This document shows positions 16,132 through 25,487 of a stretch of 59,442 nt of DNA, in pieces (position 1 is the first letter of the stretch; each line of letters begins with the position of its first letter). A model generated the notes under the pieces. It made no database searches. It was given only the letters and a program-made list of their open reading frames with translations, and was not told where the DNA came from. The DNA comes from Photobacterium lucens (GTDB lineage Bacteria; Pseudomonadota; Gammaproteobacteria; Enterobacterales; Vibrionaceae), in NCBI RefSeq assembly GCF_009873615.1, contig NZ_SSMG01000471.1:1-59442 (forward strand). Reading direction: 5' to 3'. A program made the translations under genes and the position numbers.

Positions 16132-19100
16132 TTAGCTGGTACTAATGGTATGGTGCAGTTTATCACGCATGGTGGCGAGCTCTTGACGTGCAGCTGTTGG
16201 TTGATGACAGCGTTCAAGAACATAATCCATGGTGTTAATCACTGTGCGCCAGCGTGGCGTTTTAGGTAGCGTTTCAATATGAAGGTATTTATCTAGAGTA
16301 CGCGTTTGTAACGTACTACGGTCTAGATAAACGCGCCATAACCCACTTTCTTCTGCTAGTTCAAATTTGGTTTTATTTGATTCGCTTTCCCAGAGTTCAA
16401 GGGTGTTCTTCATTGAATCAACCAGTAATTCTCGAATTTGTTGCCCTTTATTTTGACTATTGCTATCGAGCTTGTCTGCCAGTCGAGTAAACTCACCGCC
16501 CAGTTCACGCAGCTGTTGCAGGTTGTTTTTATCACCGTTAAAGGCAAATTCAGACAACATATCTACTGCATTTTCGAGTAAACCTATACGGTGATCCGCC
16601 GATGGCCCTTGACTGTCGAATACGAACATCTGCTTTAGCCCAGACTCTTGTGGCAAATTAATGATATCGGTTGACAGTGTTTGCACTTGCTCACCGATCA
16701 GGAAGCTTAATTTCCCATTGTAATGGTGGCTCTCAGTGATGGTGTCTGGTAATTCAGCCGCTAAAATATCACTTAGTGTATGGCGCTCTAGCTGCTCAGG
16801 TGGGCGTTTAAATAACTTACCTGCAGCACTGTTGACGTAACGAATCCGGCCTTCATTTTGGACACAAATGATCGCTTCTGTGGTGGAATCCAATAACCCC
16901 AGTAAACGGCTTTGCGCTTCAATTAAGCTGATTTCTACTTGCTCTCTGCGATGGATTTCTTGCTGCAAGCTGTGGTTCTTTTGCTTTTCATGCTCAGTCT
17001 TACTCGCTTGTAGGTAAGCTTGAATACGTGCAATGAGCTCTTCTTTATTAAAAGGCTTGGTTAAATAGTCATTAGCGCCACACTCAAAGCCTTTAATGCG
17101 ATCTTGGATCTGTCCTAAGGCTGATAGCATCATGATAGGCAACTCAAAAATAGAGTATTGTTTTCTTAGGGTTGTACAAACTTCATAGCCACTCATTTCT
17201 GGCATCATAATATCAAGCAAAATCAGATCTGGACGTTGCTCTTCCACCATTGAGAGTGCTTGTGGACCACTTTCAGCCGTTTTCACTCGATAACCTGCTA
17301 AACGTAAAAAGTTGTTTAGGATCTGAAGGTTAACAGGCTCGTCATCAACAACTAGGATCAAGTCACCATTCGGGTTTTCTGGTAAATTACTACTTTCACA
17401 ACTGCTTGAATCTAATGACGGTGCTTGGAAATGTTGGCTGGTGGACTCATGAGAAATCGCATTAATTTGCGCCTCTGTCGCCAGATTCAAGGTAAAGCTA
17501 AAGGTGGTACCGACCATTGGCTGGCTGCTGACGTATAAGCGACCGCCCATTAATTCAATCAGTTGGCGGCTGATTGATAGCCCAAGCCCAGCCCCTTGAC
17601 GATAATTAGCCGAGCCAGAATTTGCTTGGATCAAGGGCTCAAAGATATGCTCAAGCTGCTCACTAGGAATGCCTTGACCTGTATCGACGACTTGTACTCG
17701 TAATTGCTGCTCAAGCACAGTGGCAGAGATAATAATTTTCCCTTCAGATGTGTACTTAATCGCATTACCAACAAGGTTGTATAGCACTTGTTCTAGGCGT
17801 TGTTCATCGGCATCAACCAGTGGTAAATCCGCTGGTATTTGGTTAATGATACGTACTGGTTTATTACCTAATAGGTGGCTTGAAAGCTCTAAAACCAAAC
17901 GAACAGCTGCTGATAGATCAATAGCATGGCGATGAATATCAAGATCGCCATAACGCATCTTGTGATAATCCAGCAGATCATCAACCAAGTTCGTTAAGCG
18001 TTGCCCACTGTTGATCAGCATTTCAAGCTGACGACGCTGCGGATCTTGCAGTGGACCATTAGCGCCTGCCAATAATGATTCTGCAATACCGACCATACCA
18101 TGAAGTGGTGTACGCAGTTCATGGGACGTCGTCGCCAGAAATTCATCTTTTAGTTTATCTGCGGTTTGTAGCTCATCATTTTTCTGCTGAATAATCTTAA
18201 GGCTTTGTTCTAGCTCGTCGTTTTGGGTTCTGATCAAACTGATTTTTTCGCGAATAGAGCGTTGCATGCGAGAGAAACTGATCGCAAGGCGGCCAATTTC
18301 ATCACTACGTTCAGTGCCTTCAATAACCTGATCCAAATCACCACCAGAGGCTTTCTCTGCTGCCCAAGTTAAACGCAACAATGGCGCAGTGATTGAGTTG
18401 GAAAGTAGGTGAGAAACAAATATCACTAAGAGAATGGCAGTGATCATGCCAATGCCAAAGATTTTCTCTAACTCGGTAATGCGAGCAAAGGCTTCTTTCT
18501 CTGGTAATTCAACCACTAATGCCCATTTGTTCCCTAAAATATCGAGCGGCGAAAAGGCGCTGAGTACAGGAATGTGATTGTAGTTTTTAAAACTACCCAC
18601 CCCTGATTTTCCTGCCAATGCTTGGCTAATGCTCTCACTTTGTAAGGTTTTAGGTAAATCGGCTTCTGCTGAAAAACGCAGCTTATGATCTTGACCGATC
18701 AGCAGCGTTTGGACGTAATTAGCATTGTTACCCAGATCTTGAATAAGCTCAGAAATGGCTTTGTTACTTAGCTCCATAAACACGTAACTGTGCAAATAGC
18801 CTTGCTGAATAATAGGAGCGGCAAACCATGCTGTTGTATCACCATGATTAGCTGTTTGGCTGAAATCGGTAAACGTAACAGGTACTTGATCGGGTTGTTT
18901 TTGGCTTAGTTTGGTTTTTTGCTTAATGGTTTCAAAGGTCTGCTTTAGCGCAGGTGATGCTTGCTGATTTTTAAGCAAGTTAATGCCAAATAAGCTGTGA
19001 TTATGGACGGAATAAACCACGTTGCCTGACAAATCAACCAACATGATGTCTTTGAAATCAGAGCGTTTTAGATATTCTTTATAAACCGCATTATAGCGCT

Positions 19101-19518
19101 TATACATCAAACGATAACGTTCATGCCCAACATAGGTCGTCTGGTTGTTGTTATCGTTTTTCTTGGTCAGGGTTTGTGAGAAATAATTCGCACGCCCTTG
19201 CTCGGTAAGCTGAGGTTCGATATTGCCTAGCTGATGATAAGCACCCACAAGGCCATAAAAACGACCGCCACTGTTATTGGATAATTCTGAGCGAGCGAAA
19301 CTCTTCACCTCTGATTCTTTAGCGGCAAAAAAGCTGTAGAGCTGCTTTTGCTTGTTATCGCGTAAAGAGGCTAAGTGATTGATGCTTTGTGCAGCGAGAT
19401 CTTTGGTATGTGAGTTGAGGAAATATAAGGCTGATAAAACCAAAGGGGTGATGCTGAGCACAATAAAAGCCAACATTAACGTATGTTGGAGACGTTTAAA
19501 TCGCGTAGTATTCTGCAT
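16132..19518 (-). CDS. chiS: Chitin-responsive membrane-bound regulator ChiS (hybrid sensor kinase architecture)
   Basis: This 1128-residue inner-membrane protein has a first span at about 14-34, a large periplasmic sensor (35-350), a second span at 352-372 and a HAMP domain (373-425). A coiled coil follows, then HisKA with His466 in TSHELRTP, HATPase (about 565-680; GAGLGLS), a receiver with Asp769 and a PAS-like segment (about 865-965). The last 100 residues correspond to the DNA-binding region described for V. cholerae ChiS. There His469 and Asp772 are the counterparts, and the protein acts as a membrane-embedded transcription factor held off by the binding protein. It lies upstream of the operon it controls and has its own terminator. 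Confidence 0.93.
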   Translation of the reverse strand: MQNTTRFKRLQHTLMLAFIVLSITPLVLSALYFLNSHTKDLAAQSINHLASLRDNKQKQLYSFFAAKESEVKSFARSELSNNSGGRFYGLVGAYHQLGNIEPQLTEQGRANYFSQTLTKKNDNNNQTTYVGHERYRLMYKRYNAVYKEYLKRSDFKDIMLVDLSGNVVYSVHNHSLFGINLLKNQQASPALKQTFETIKQKTKLSQKQPDQVPVTFTDFSQTANHGDTTAWFAAPIIQQGYLHSYVFMELSNKAISELIQDLGNNANYVQTLLIGQDHKLRFSAEADLPKTLQSESISQALAGKSGVGSFKNYNHIPVLSAFSPLDILGNKWALVVELPEKEAFARITELEKIFGIGMITAILLVIFVSHLLSNSITAPLLRLTWAAEKASGGDLDQVIEGTERSDEIGRLAISFSRMQRSIREKISLIRTQNDELEQSLKIIQQKNDELQTADKLKDEFLATTSHELRTPLHGMVGIAESLLAGANGPLQDPQRRQLEMLINSGQRLTNLVDDLLDYHKMRYGDLDIHRHAIDLSAAVRLVLELSSHLLGNKPVRIINQIPADLPLVDADEQRLEQVLYNLVGNAIKYTSEGKIIISATVLEQQLRVQVVDTGQGIPSEQLEHIFEPLIQANSGSANYRQGAGLGLSISRQLIELMGGRLYVSSQPMVGTTFSFTLNLATEAQINAISHESTSQHFQAPSLDSSSCESSNLPENPNGDLILVVDDEPVNLQILNNFLRLAGYRVKTAESGPQALSMVEEQRPDLILLDIMMPEMSGYEVCTTLRKQYSIFELPIMMLSALGQIQDRIKGFECGANDYLTKPFNKEELIARIQAYLQASKTEHEKQKNHSLQQEIHRREQVEISLIEAQSRLLGLLDSTTEAIICVQNEGRIRYVNSAAGKLFKRPPEQLERHTLSDILAAELPDTITESHHYNGKLSFLIGEQVQTLSTDIINLPQESGLKQMFVFDSQGPSADHRIGLLENAVDMLSEFAFNGDKNNLQQLRELGGEFTRLADKLDSNSQNKGQQIRELLVDSMKNTLELWESESNKTKFELAEESGLWRVYLDRSTLQTRTLDKYLHIETLPKTPRWRTVINTMDYVLERCHQPTAARQELATMRDKLHHTISTS

Positions 19519-19729
19519 TCCGGTGCCTGAATAATATGATTGTAATACGATCTGAATTGCGGATTAGGGATTCACGTTAAATTGTAAGGCAACGATATTG
19601 ATGTCGTTTTGACAATTTTTCCGTTCGTTAGCCATCACTAAGTCCATATTTATTAATATGATACTTTTACACTGGGTTGTTTAGAGGGATCAAGTATTAC
19701 AGTAAGGAAGCGTGGGTAAAAACACAGAA

Positions 19730-19744
19730 TTAACGTTTTTAACG
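19730..19744 (+). promoter_or_regulatory. Inverted copy of the chitin-operon 15-bp element upstream of chiS
   Basis: TTAACGTTTTTAACG is the exact reverse complement of bases 15529-15543. It sits about 212 bp before the chiS start codon. Exact sharing of a 15-mer between the chiS and chb control regions suggests one regulator for both, perhaps ChiS itself. That is an inference. Confidence 0.45.
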
Positions 19745-19763
19745 GAGTAAAAAGGGTAAAAGA

Positions 19764-19786
19764 AAGGGCGAAACACTGTCGCCCTT
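19764..19786 (-). terminator. rsmC terminator
   Basis: An eight-bp stem (AAGGGCGA with TCGCCCTT) and a seven-base loop are followed on the minus strand by TTCTTTTACCC. It lies about 30 bp after the rsmC stop codon. Confidence 0.75.
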
Positions 19787-19816
19787 ACGATAATCACGTC
19801 AAAACTAAATTAACGA

Positions 19817-20839
19817 TTATTTGGTTGCGGCGTAAATATTGAATTTGTTGGTTTTAGCAGTAATTTCGCAATGACCTAGGCTTGCTTCAATCAGAGGTGG
19901 ATATTGTAAGAAGCTATTTGCCACAATCACCATTTGACCTTGAGGGTTAAGGTATTGTGGAGCTTGTTCAATAAACTGCTCGGTTGCCGCATAGAAGGTT
20001 TTTAATCCTGCGTGGAACGGTGGGTTACTGATCAAGAATTGGTAAGGGCCGGTTAGGGTTTTATACACGTCAGTTGCAGTGAACTTGCTTGCTTCTAGGT
20101 TATTTACCTTAAAGGTCTCTTTCGCTGATTCAATCGCAAGGGCACTAATGTCGCAAAGCTCTAGATCGATAGCTGGATATTTGGCTTTCATTACAGCGCC
20201 AATCACACCTGCACCACAACCAAAATCCAGTACTTTACCGTGTAGACTCGGTAAGTTATTGAGCAGCAATTCAGAGCCTTTATCAAACTCACCATGGCTA
20301 AATACACCAGGTAATGAGCGAACAGTTAGCTGTACGCCTGCAATATCAATAGGGTAGCTACGGAACCAATCAGCAAGGTTAAAAGCTTTAGGCGTGTTAT
20401 CACAACGGCCCCAATAGAAGCTGCAGCGACGTGCTGAGTCGTATTTTGTCAGTGGGCCATATTCTGCAAACAGTTTTTCTGCGCTGCGTACCCCAGAGCG
20501 GTTTTCACCAACGATACACACTTCAACCCCAGTACCAAACTTAGCAAGTAGCATGGTCATTAGGTATTCTGCTTCTGCTTTTGCTTTCGGCCAGTAAAGC
20601 AAAATCATATCGATATCTGGCGTCTCAGTAAGTTCTGCTCCGAAGTAACTACTTACATTGCTAAAGCGTTGAATGTCATTGAAGAAGCCATAGTTAGTGG
20701 TAAACACCGACACCGTTTGTGCTGTTTGGCACAATTCTGATGCGAAGGTATCACTTAACTCGCCAGCGATAAGGACTTTACGATTTTCGAAAAACTCAGA
20801 TTGACGAGCAACGACCTGGCTCGCGGCGCAATAAGACAT
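19817..20839 (-). CDS. rsmC: 16S rRNA (guanine1207-N2)-methyltransferase
   Basis: This 340-residue SAM-dependent enzyme methylates G1207 of 16S rRNA in the 30S subunit. The N-terminal pseudo-methyltransferase half includes VGENRSGVRSAEK and DSARRC. The C-terminal half carries the SAM loop VLDFGCGAGVIG and the catalytic ISNPPFH motif. A longer frame runs 41 codons upstream, but family alignment starts at the MSYCAASQV methionine, which has a GAGG sequence before it. Expression is probably from its own promoter. Confidence 0.93.
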   Translation of the reverse strand: MSYCAASQVVARQSEFFENRKVLIAGELSDTFASELCQTAQTVSVFTTNYGFFNDIQRFSNVSSYFGAELTETPDIDMILLYWPKAKAEAEYLMTMLLAKFGTGVEVCIVGENRSGVRSAEKLFAEYGPLTKYDSARRCSFYWGRCDNTPKAFNLADWFRSYPIDIAGVQLTVRSLPGVFSHGEFDKGSELLLNNLPSLHGKVLDFGCGAGVIGAVMKAKYPAIDLELCDISALAIESAKETFKVNNLEASKFTATDVYKTLTGPYQFLISNPPFHAGLKTFYAATEQFIEQAPQYLNPQGQMVIVANSFLQYPPLIEASLGHCEITAKTNKFNIYAATK

Positions 20840-20944
20840 GTAACTGGCCTCAATGTAGACATCATAAATTTGGGGGCGAATTGTTCCATATTTATGAGCG
20901 GTTGGAAAGAAATCTACAGTGCTGGCCAAAGAGAGAGATAAGAA

Positions 20945-20984
20945 AATGCCGCTTTCAATCAACTATCGATTTGGCAAGCGGCAT
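20945..20984 (-). terminator. Probable terminator of the AI-2E-family transporter gene
   Basis: A perfect nine-bp inverted repeat, ATGCCGCTT and AAGCGGCAT, flanks a 22-base loop and is followed on the minus strand by TTTCTTATCTC. It lies just after the stop codon of the transporter gene. The loop is long, so efficiency is uncertain. Confidence 0.55.
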
Positions 20985-20996
20985 GAAAGGTGCAGA

Positions 20997-22082
20997 TTAG
21001 TTTTTATCTTGTTGTTCTAAGAAGTCTTTAAATTCAACTTCATACATTTTGAACAGAACCAATGTGACACCAAAAATAATAGGACCATAAATCATACCGA
21101 TCAAACCAAACAGTTGGATACCACCAATGATGGAGAAGAAGATCAGTAAGGTGTTCATGCTTGAACTGCCTTGCATTAATAGTGGTCGCACAACGTTATC
21201 AATTGAGCCGACTACAATCACGCCCCAACCTGCAAGGAACAGTGCCCATTCCCATTGACCAACCAGTAGCAAGTATAAAGACGCAGGTAGCCAAATCAGT
21301 GCAGTACCCACTACCGGGATTAATGATGCAAAGGCCATCATCGAGCCCCAGAATAAGCCTGGAAAGCCACATAACCACATGGCGAAACCACCGGCAATAC
21401 CTTGTGCAACAGCGGTTAAGAAGGAGCCAAGTACCGCAGATTTTGCCACTTGCTCGACTTCGTTCATGATTTCATCTTCTTGACTGCGAGACAGTGGGAT
21501 CACGTGGCGAATAGCAGCGATCATTTTGTCGTTGTCACGTAGTAGGAAGAACAACACAAATAGCATCATCATAAAGTTAACTAAGATACTCGTCGCATCA
21601 CTTAAGATATGGGCACTGATGTTTAATGCTTGTGAGCCTACTTGTGATGCCGTGGTGGCGATTTTTTGGATCACCACTTGTGGATCAAAGTTATGGAACG
21701 GTGAGTATTTATCGATAAACCCTAATGCTTTTTGGGCGTAAGGGTGAGCGAATAACTCTTTCGGGCCGCCTGATGTGATCCATTCATAGCTCTCTTTTGA
21801 GACAGTTGTTCCTTGGTGAACAATCGATGAGAACACGATAAGTAATGGGATCACGATGATCACGGTAAGAATAAAACACGATAACATTGCAGCGGTATTG
21901 GCACGGGTTGGCATTAACGCAAGTAGACGTTTATGCAGTGGCGCAAATAACAATGAAATAATAAACGCGAGAACAATCGGACCTAAGTAAGGTTCGATCA
22001 GTTTGTAGCTGGCAAACGCAGCGACAAATAAAGCAATAATAAGGAGCCAGTGGCGAGGCTCGATTTTAAATGGCTGTGACAC
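20997..22082 (-). CDS. AI-2E family transporter (YdiK/PerM-like membrane protein)
   Basis: This is a 361-residue polytopic inner-membrane protein of the AI-2E exporter superfamily. Early spans lie near 12-45 and 62-85. A long extramembrane segment (about 90-150) follows, then a cluster of C-terminal spans with the family-typical GSIDNVVRPLLM and GLIGMIYGPIIF sequences. Members have been linked to AI-2 export, Na+/H+ antiport and other roles, so the substrate is unknown. Translation begins at GTG, preceded by AGGA nine bases upstream. The gene diverges from a 35-codon gene, and a strong Fur-like box lies between them, so iron control is possible. Confidence 0.85.
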   Translation of the reverse strand: MSQPFKIEPRHWLLIIALFVAAFASYKLIEPYLGPIVLAFIISLLFAPLHKRLLALMPTRANTAAMLSCFILTVIIVIPLLIVFSSIVHQGTTVSKESYEWITSGGPKELFAHPYAQKALGFIDKYSPFHNFDPQVVIQKIATTASQVGSQALNISAHILSDATSILVNFMMMLFVLFFLLRDNDKMIAAIRHVIPLSRSQEDEIMNEVEQVAKSAVLGSFLTAVAQGIAGGFAMWLCGFPGLFWGSMMAFASLIPVVGTALIWLPASLYLLLVGQWEWALFLAGWGVIVVGSIDNVVRPLLMQGSSSMNTLLIFFSIIGGIQLFGLIGMIYGPIIFGVTLVLFKMYEVEFKDFLEQQDKN

Positions 22083-22128
22083 GGTTTATATCCTTTTATA
22101 AATAAGCTTTCATCATTACCGCTGTTAT

Positions 22129-22143
22129 TGATAAAGATTATCA
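22129..22143. promoter_or_regulatory. Fur box in the divergent promoter region
   Basis: TGATAAAGATTATCA matches the 7-1-7 Fur consensus TGATAAT-N-ATTATCA at 13 of 14 specified bases. A second overlapping palindrome, GATTATCATTATAATC (22136-22151), extends it. TATAAT hexamers readable on both strands lie inside this block. Occupation by Fur would therefore block promoters in both directions. Confidence 0.7.
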
Positions 22144-22197
22144 TTATAATCATCATACAAGAGTCAATGATTATACCTTTTATCGTGGAGATGGCTT

Positions 22198-22305
22198 ATG
22201 GGATGTTGTAATTGTGGCTGTGATGACAAAAAAAAACGCAGACCACCTATTGCGCTAATTATTTTAGTCATCATGGCCTTACTTGCATTATATTTCTGGC
22301 AATAA
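22198..22305 (+). CDS. 35-residue Cys-rich membrane microprotein, unknown function
   Basis: The reading frame encodes MGCCNCGCDDKKKRRPP followed by one hydrophobic helix (about residues 18-34) and a stop. Four cysteines within six residues (CCNCGC) could bind a metal or an Fe-S cluster. The basic stretch KKKRR next to the helix predicts the N-terminus on the cytoplasmic side. A GTGGAG sequence lies seven bases before the ATG. A good Fur box lies 55 bp upstream, and a hairpin terminator follows the stop. I do not recognise the family. The gene is easily missed because of its size, and the coding call depends on these signals and on conservation that I cannot check. Confidence 0.55.
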   Translation: MGCCNCGCDDKKKRRPPIALIILVIMALLALYFWQ

Positions 22306-22372
22306 GCAAGCCTAGTGTTATAGCGTTTAGTTAAGCTAATTTTTAGTCATTTAGATACTAAAAAATAGTCAT

Positions 22373-22405
22373 AAAAAAAGGCCACCCTATGTGACCTTTT
22401 TTATT
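22373..22405. terminator. Bidirectional terminator between the microprotein gene and hemL
   Basis: A-run, GGCCAC, short loop, GTGACC and a T-run form a stem with one mismatch. T tracts lie on both strands. It serves the 35-codon gene on the plus strand and hemL on the minus strand. Confidence 0.75.
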
Positions 22406-22440
22406 TTAATTTATTCAATCTTTTTGAAAAAATTCAGAAA

Positions 22441-23739
22441 TTACTCAGCCGCTAATGTCGCGAATGCTTTATCTGCAGCATCAAGCGTTGCTTCAATTTC
22501 TGCATCACCGTGAGCAAGTGAAGTAAAGCATGCTTCGTATGCTGAAGGAGCTAGGTAAACACCTTGCTCAAGCATTAAGTTAAAGAAACGCTTGAAGCGT
22601 TCAATATCACACTTAGTCACATCTTCGTAGCAAGTTACGTTGGCTTGATCGGTAAAGAAGAAACCGAACATTGCACCTACTTGATTGACAGCTAATGGAA
22701 TGCCGTGTTTGTCTGCCAATGCTTTAAAGCCTTCAGCTAAACGCTTTGTTGTTTCTGCTAAGCGAGCTTCATTACCTTCAGCTGTTAGCATTGTTAAACA
22801 AGCATGACCTGCTGCCATCGCAACTGGGTTACCAGATAGAGTACCTGCTTGGTAAACAGGGCCTGTTGGTGCAACATATTCCATTACTTCACGACGACCA
22901 CCAAACGCACCGACAGGCATACCACCACCGATGATTTTACCTAGTGTTGTTAGGTCAGGTTTGATGTTGTAGTAACCTTGTGCGCCGCCTTCAGAAACAC
23001 GGAAGCCAGTCATCACTTCATCAAGAATTAATAGGGCACCGAATTCATCACAGATCGCACGTAGACCTTCAAGGAAGCCTGGTACGGGTGGAATGCAGTT
23101 CATGTTGCCTGCAACAGGTTCAACGATGATACAAGCGATTTGATCTGGGTTTGCTTCAAATGCTTCACGTACAGAATCAAGGTTATTGTAGGTTGCTGTT
23201 AACGTGTGTTTAGCAAAATCTGCTGGTACACCAGGTGAACTTGGTTGGCCTAACGTTAATGCGCCAGAGCCTGCTTTTACTAATAGGCAGTCAGCGTGGC
23301 CGTGGTAACAACCTTCAAATTTTAAGATCTTGTCACGACCAGTGAAGCCACGAGCAAGACGAATCGCGCTCATGGTTGCTTCTGTACCTGAGCTCACCAT
23401 ACGTACCATTTCCATTGATGGTACTAGTTTCGATACAAGATCAGCCATGGTAATTTCCATCGCCGTTGGTGCACCAAAGCTTAAACCTTGTTGCGCAGCT
23501 TCAATTACTGCATCACGGATCACTGGGTGGTTGTGACCCAAAATCATTGGACCCCAAGAGCCAACGAAGTCGATGTATTTGTTACCATCAGCATCGAAAA
23601 TGTATGCGCCGTCGGCACGTTCAATAAATAGTGGTGTACCACCGACACCAGCAAATGCACGTACTGGTGAGTTTACGCCACCAGGGATTTTCTGTTGTGC
23701 TTGGGCAAATAAATCAGCTGATTTGCTCGTTCTGCTCAT
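22441..23739 (-). CDS. hemL: Glutamate-1-semialdehyde 2,1-aminomutase
   Basis: This 432-residue PLP enzyme converts glutamate-1-semialdehyde to 5-aminolevulinate, the last step of the C5 route to tetrapyrroles. The aminotransferase class III motif [12 protein letters not shown] is present, and the PLP lysine lies in [15 protein letters not shown] (Lys268 by my count). [12 protein letters not shown] binds the cofactor phosphate. An AGGATC site precedes the ATG. It diverges from clcA, as in E. coli, where hemL-clcA-erpA are also neighbours. Confidence 0.96.
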   Translation of the reverse strand: MSRTSKSADLFAQAQQKIPGGVNSPVRAFAGVGGTPLFIERADGAYIFDADGNKYIDFVGSWGPMILGHNHPVIRDAVIEAAQQGLSFGAPTAMEITMADLVSKLVPSMEMVRMVSSGTEATMSAIRLARGFTGRDKILKFEGCYHGHADCLLVKAGSGALTLGQPSSPGVPADFAKHTLTATYNNLDSVREAFEANPDQIACIIVEPVAGNMNCIPPVPGFLEGLRAICDEFGALLILDEVMTGFRVSEGGAQGYYNIKPDLTTLGKIIGGGMPVGAFGGRREVMEYVAPTGPVYQAGTLSGNPVAMAAGHACLTMLTAEGNEARLAETTKRLAEGFKALADKHGIPLAVNQVGAMFGFFFTDQANVTCYEDVTKCDIERFKRFFNLMLEQGVYLAPSAYEACFTSLAHGDAEIEATLDAADKAFATLAAE

Positions 23740-24066
23740 TGTAAGATCCTATATAAAAAAGTCAGGCGTAGATCCAATCCACATAGTTTTCTGTCCTAGG
23801 GATTGTAGGCCAGAGAAGTGTGTAGATTGTAGATAGCCTATTGTACCTAAAAGGATCCGCTTTAGGGAGAGCGTTTTATGGGTGATATTTGCGCTAACTG
23901 AGCAATAAACTTCTGTTAATTTGTTATACAAGTCACAGCTGCAAAGCTATTTTTCAACATTAGCAGTATAATAAATGCACATCATGGATTACTCTTTTAG
24001 ATCTAATAGTTTCATATTTATCCTCTCTGCATTCTACGTGCAATCTTTTAACAATACGGCCGAAAA
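23740..24066. other. Divergent hemL/clcA intergenic region
   Basis: About 330 bp without a supported gene. A TATAAT hexamer at 23967-23972 could serve clcA on the plus strand, but it has no convincing -35. A TACAAT hexamer about 100 bp upstream of the hemL start on the minus strand is the best -10 candidate for hemL. No repeats or stable hairpins were noticed. Confidence 0.5.
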
Positions 24067-25470
24067 ATGACTGATAAAACGCATGGGATCCACATGCCTC
24101 CTCATCTTCAACCACGTGCATTGGTAAGGCAATTACTTACCCGAGACAAAACACCTGTCTCTGTTCTCTTTTTATCAGCATTGGTCGGTATCCTTGCTGG
24201 CTTTGTTGGCACCATGTTTGAAATTGGGGTTAATTGGGTCACAGAGCAACGTACGGAATGGCTACGCAATGAAATTACCAGCGTCTTACCGTTATGGTTG
24301 GCGGCCTTTATTGTCAGTGCGATACTCGCTTTTATTGGTTACTACTTAGTCAGTCGTTTTGCACCGGAAGCGGGCGGTTCAGGTATTCCTGAAATTGAGG
24401 GGGCAATGGAGGAAATGCGCCCGGTTCGCTGGTGGCGTGTGATCCCAGTGAAATTCTTCGGCGGTTTAGGTGCATTAGGCTCAGGTATGGTGTTGGGTCG
24501 CGAAGGTCCAACGGTACAAATGGGCGGTAATATCGGTCGTATGATCTCCGATATTTTTAGGCTTAAAGATAAAGAAGGTCGTCACTCGTTATTAGCGGCA
24601 GGTGCTGCTGGCGGTTTAGCGGCGGCTTTTAACGCACCAATGGCGGGCATTATGTTTGTGCTCGAAGAGATGCGTCCGCAATTTCGTTACAGCTTGATCT
24701 CGGTAAAATGTGTGATGATCTCAGCGGTAATGTCGAATATCGTGTTTCGTTTATTGCGTGGTCAAGAAGCGGTGATCTCCATGCCGCAGTATGATGCACC
24801 AGCCTTAAAATCCCTTTGGTTATTTTTAGTGTTAGGGATGTTGTTTGGTGGTTTTGGTGTGCTGTTTAACCGCTTAATTATTTTTGCATTAGATGGCTTT
24901 ATTAAAATCCATCGTAATGAACATAAACGTTATTTAATTACAGGTACTTTGATTGGCGGCTGTTTTGGTTTGTTGCTACTTTACTTCCCTGAGTTAACTA
25001 GCGGCGGTATTTTCCTGATCCCACATGCGACGAATGGCGATTACGGCCTTGGCATGTTAATGCTGTTATTTTTTGCTCGTATTGCCACTACCTTATTATG
25101 TTTTGGCTCAGGTGCGCCTGGCGGTATTTTTGCGCCAATGCTTGCTCTTGGTACTTTATTCGGTACTTTCTACGGCATGGTGACGCAAGGTTTATACCCA
25201 GATTTGGGCATTGATCCTGGCTTGTTTGCGATTGCGGGCATGGGGGCATTGTTTGCAGCGACAGTACGTGCGCCGATTACAGGGATCTTGTTGGTTATTG
25301 AGATGACTAATAACTATCATCTGATTTTACCATTGATTATTACGACTCTCGGTGCGACTATGCTGGCTCAAATGTTAGGCGGCCAACCGATTTATTCGCA
25401 GTTGCTACACCGAACAATTAAAAAAGAACGTTTACGCCATGACTCTCCAACAAGTGAGGCTAATACTTGA
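24067..25470 (+). CDS. clcA: H+/Cl- exchange transporter ClcA
   Basis: This 467-residue CLC antiporter of the inner membrane exchanges two chloride ions for one proton and helps in extreme acid resistance. The selectivity motifs GSGIP, GREGP and GAPGGIFAP are intact. The external gating glutamate is Glu146 (Glu148 in E. coli) and the internal proton glutamate is Glu201 (Glu203). No strong ribosome binding site precedes the ATG, so the start is moderately certain. The stop codon overlaps an IscR-like site that belongs to the erpA promoter. Confidence 0.95.
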   Translation: MTDKTHGIHMPPHLQPRALVRQLLTRDKTPVSVLFLSALVGILAGFVGTMFEIGVNWVTEQRTEWLRNEITSVLPLWLAAFIVSAILAFIGYYLVSRFAPEAGGSGIPEIEGAMEEMRPVRWWRVIPVKFFGGLGALGSGMVLGREGPTVQMGGNIGRMISDIFRLKDKEGRHSLLAAGAAGGLAAAFNAPMAGIMFVLEEMRPQFRYSLISVKCVMISAVMSNIVFRLLRGQEAVISMPQYDAPALKSLWLFLVLGMLFGGFGVLFNRLIIFALDGFIKIHRNEHKRYLITGTLIGGCFGLLLLYFPELTSGGIFLIPHATNGDYGLGMLMLLFFARIATTLLCFGSGAPGGIFAPMLALGTLFGTFYGMVTQGLYPDLGIDPGLFAIAGMGALFAATVRAPITGILLVIEMTNNYHLILPLIITTLGATMLAQMLGGQPIYSQLLHRTIKKERLRHDSPTSEANT

Positions 25471-25487
25471 ACAACATAGTCAGGTAT
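25463..25487. promoter_or_regulatory. IscR type-1-like site over the erpA promoter
   Basis: By hand alignment, 22 of 25 positions agree with the E. coli IscR type 1 consensus. The right half, YAGTCRRSTAT, is matched fully as TAGTCAGGTAT, and the left half begins ATACTTGA. It covers the clcA stop codon and the spacer of the erpA promoter, a position suited to repression by [2Fe-2S]-IscR. erpA is an IscR target in E. coli. Confidence 0.6.

Larger units (their letters stand above)
19519..19816. other. Intergenic region between rsmC and chiS
   Basis: This stretch of about 300 bp contains the rsmC terminator at the rsmC end, then the 15-bp element shared with the chitin operon promoter. The chiS upstream region follows, where I see no clear -35/-10 pair. 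A further CGTTAA half-site occurs at about 19575. No gene is supported. Confidence 0.6.
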
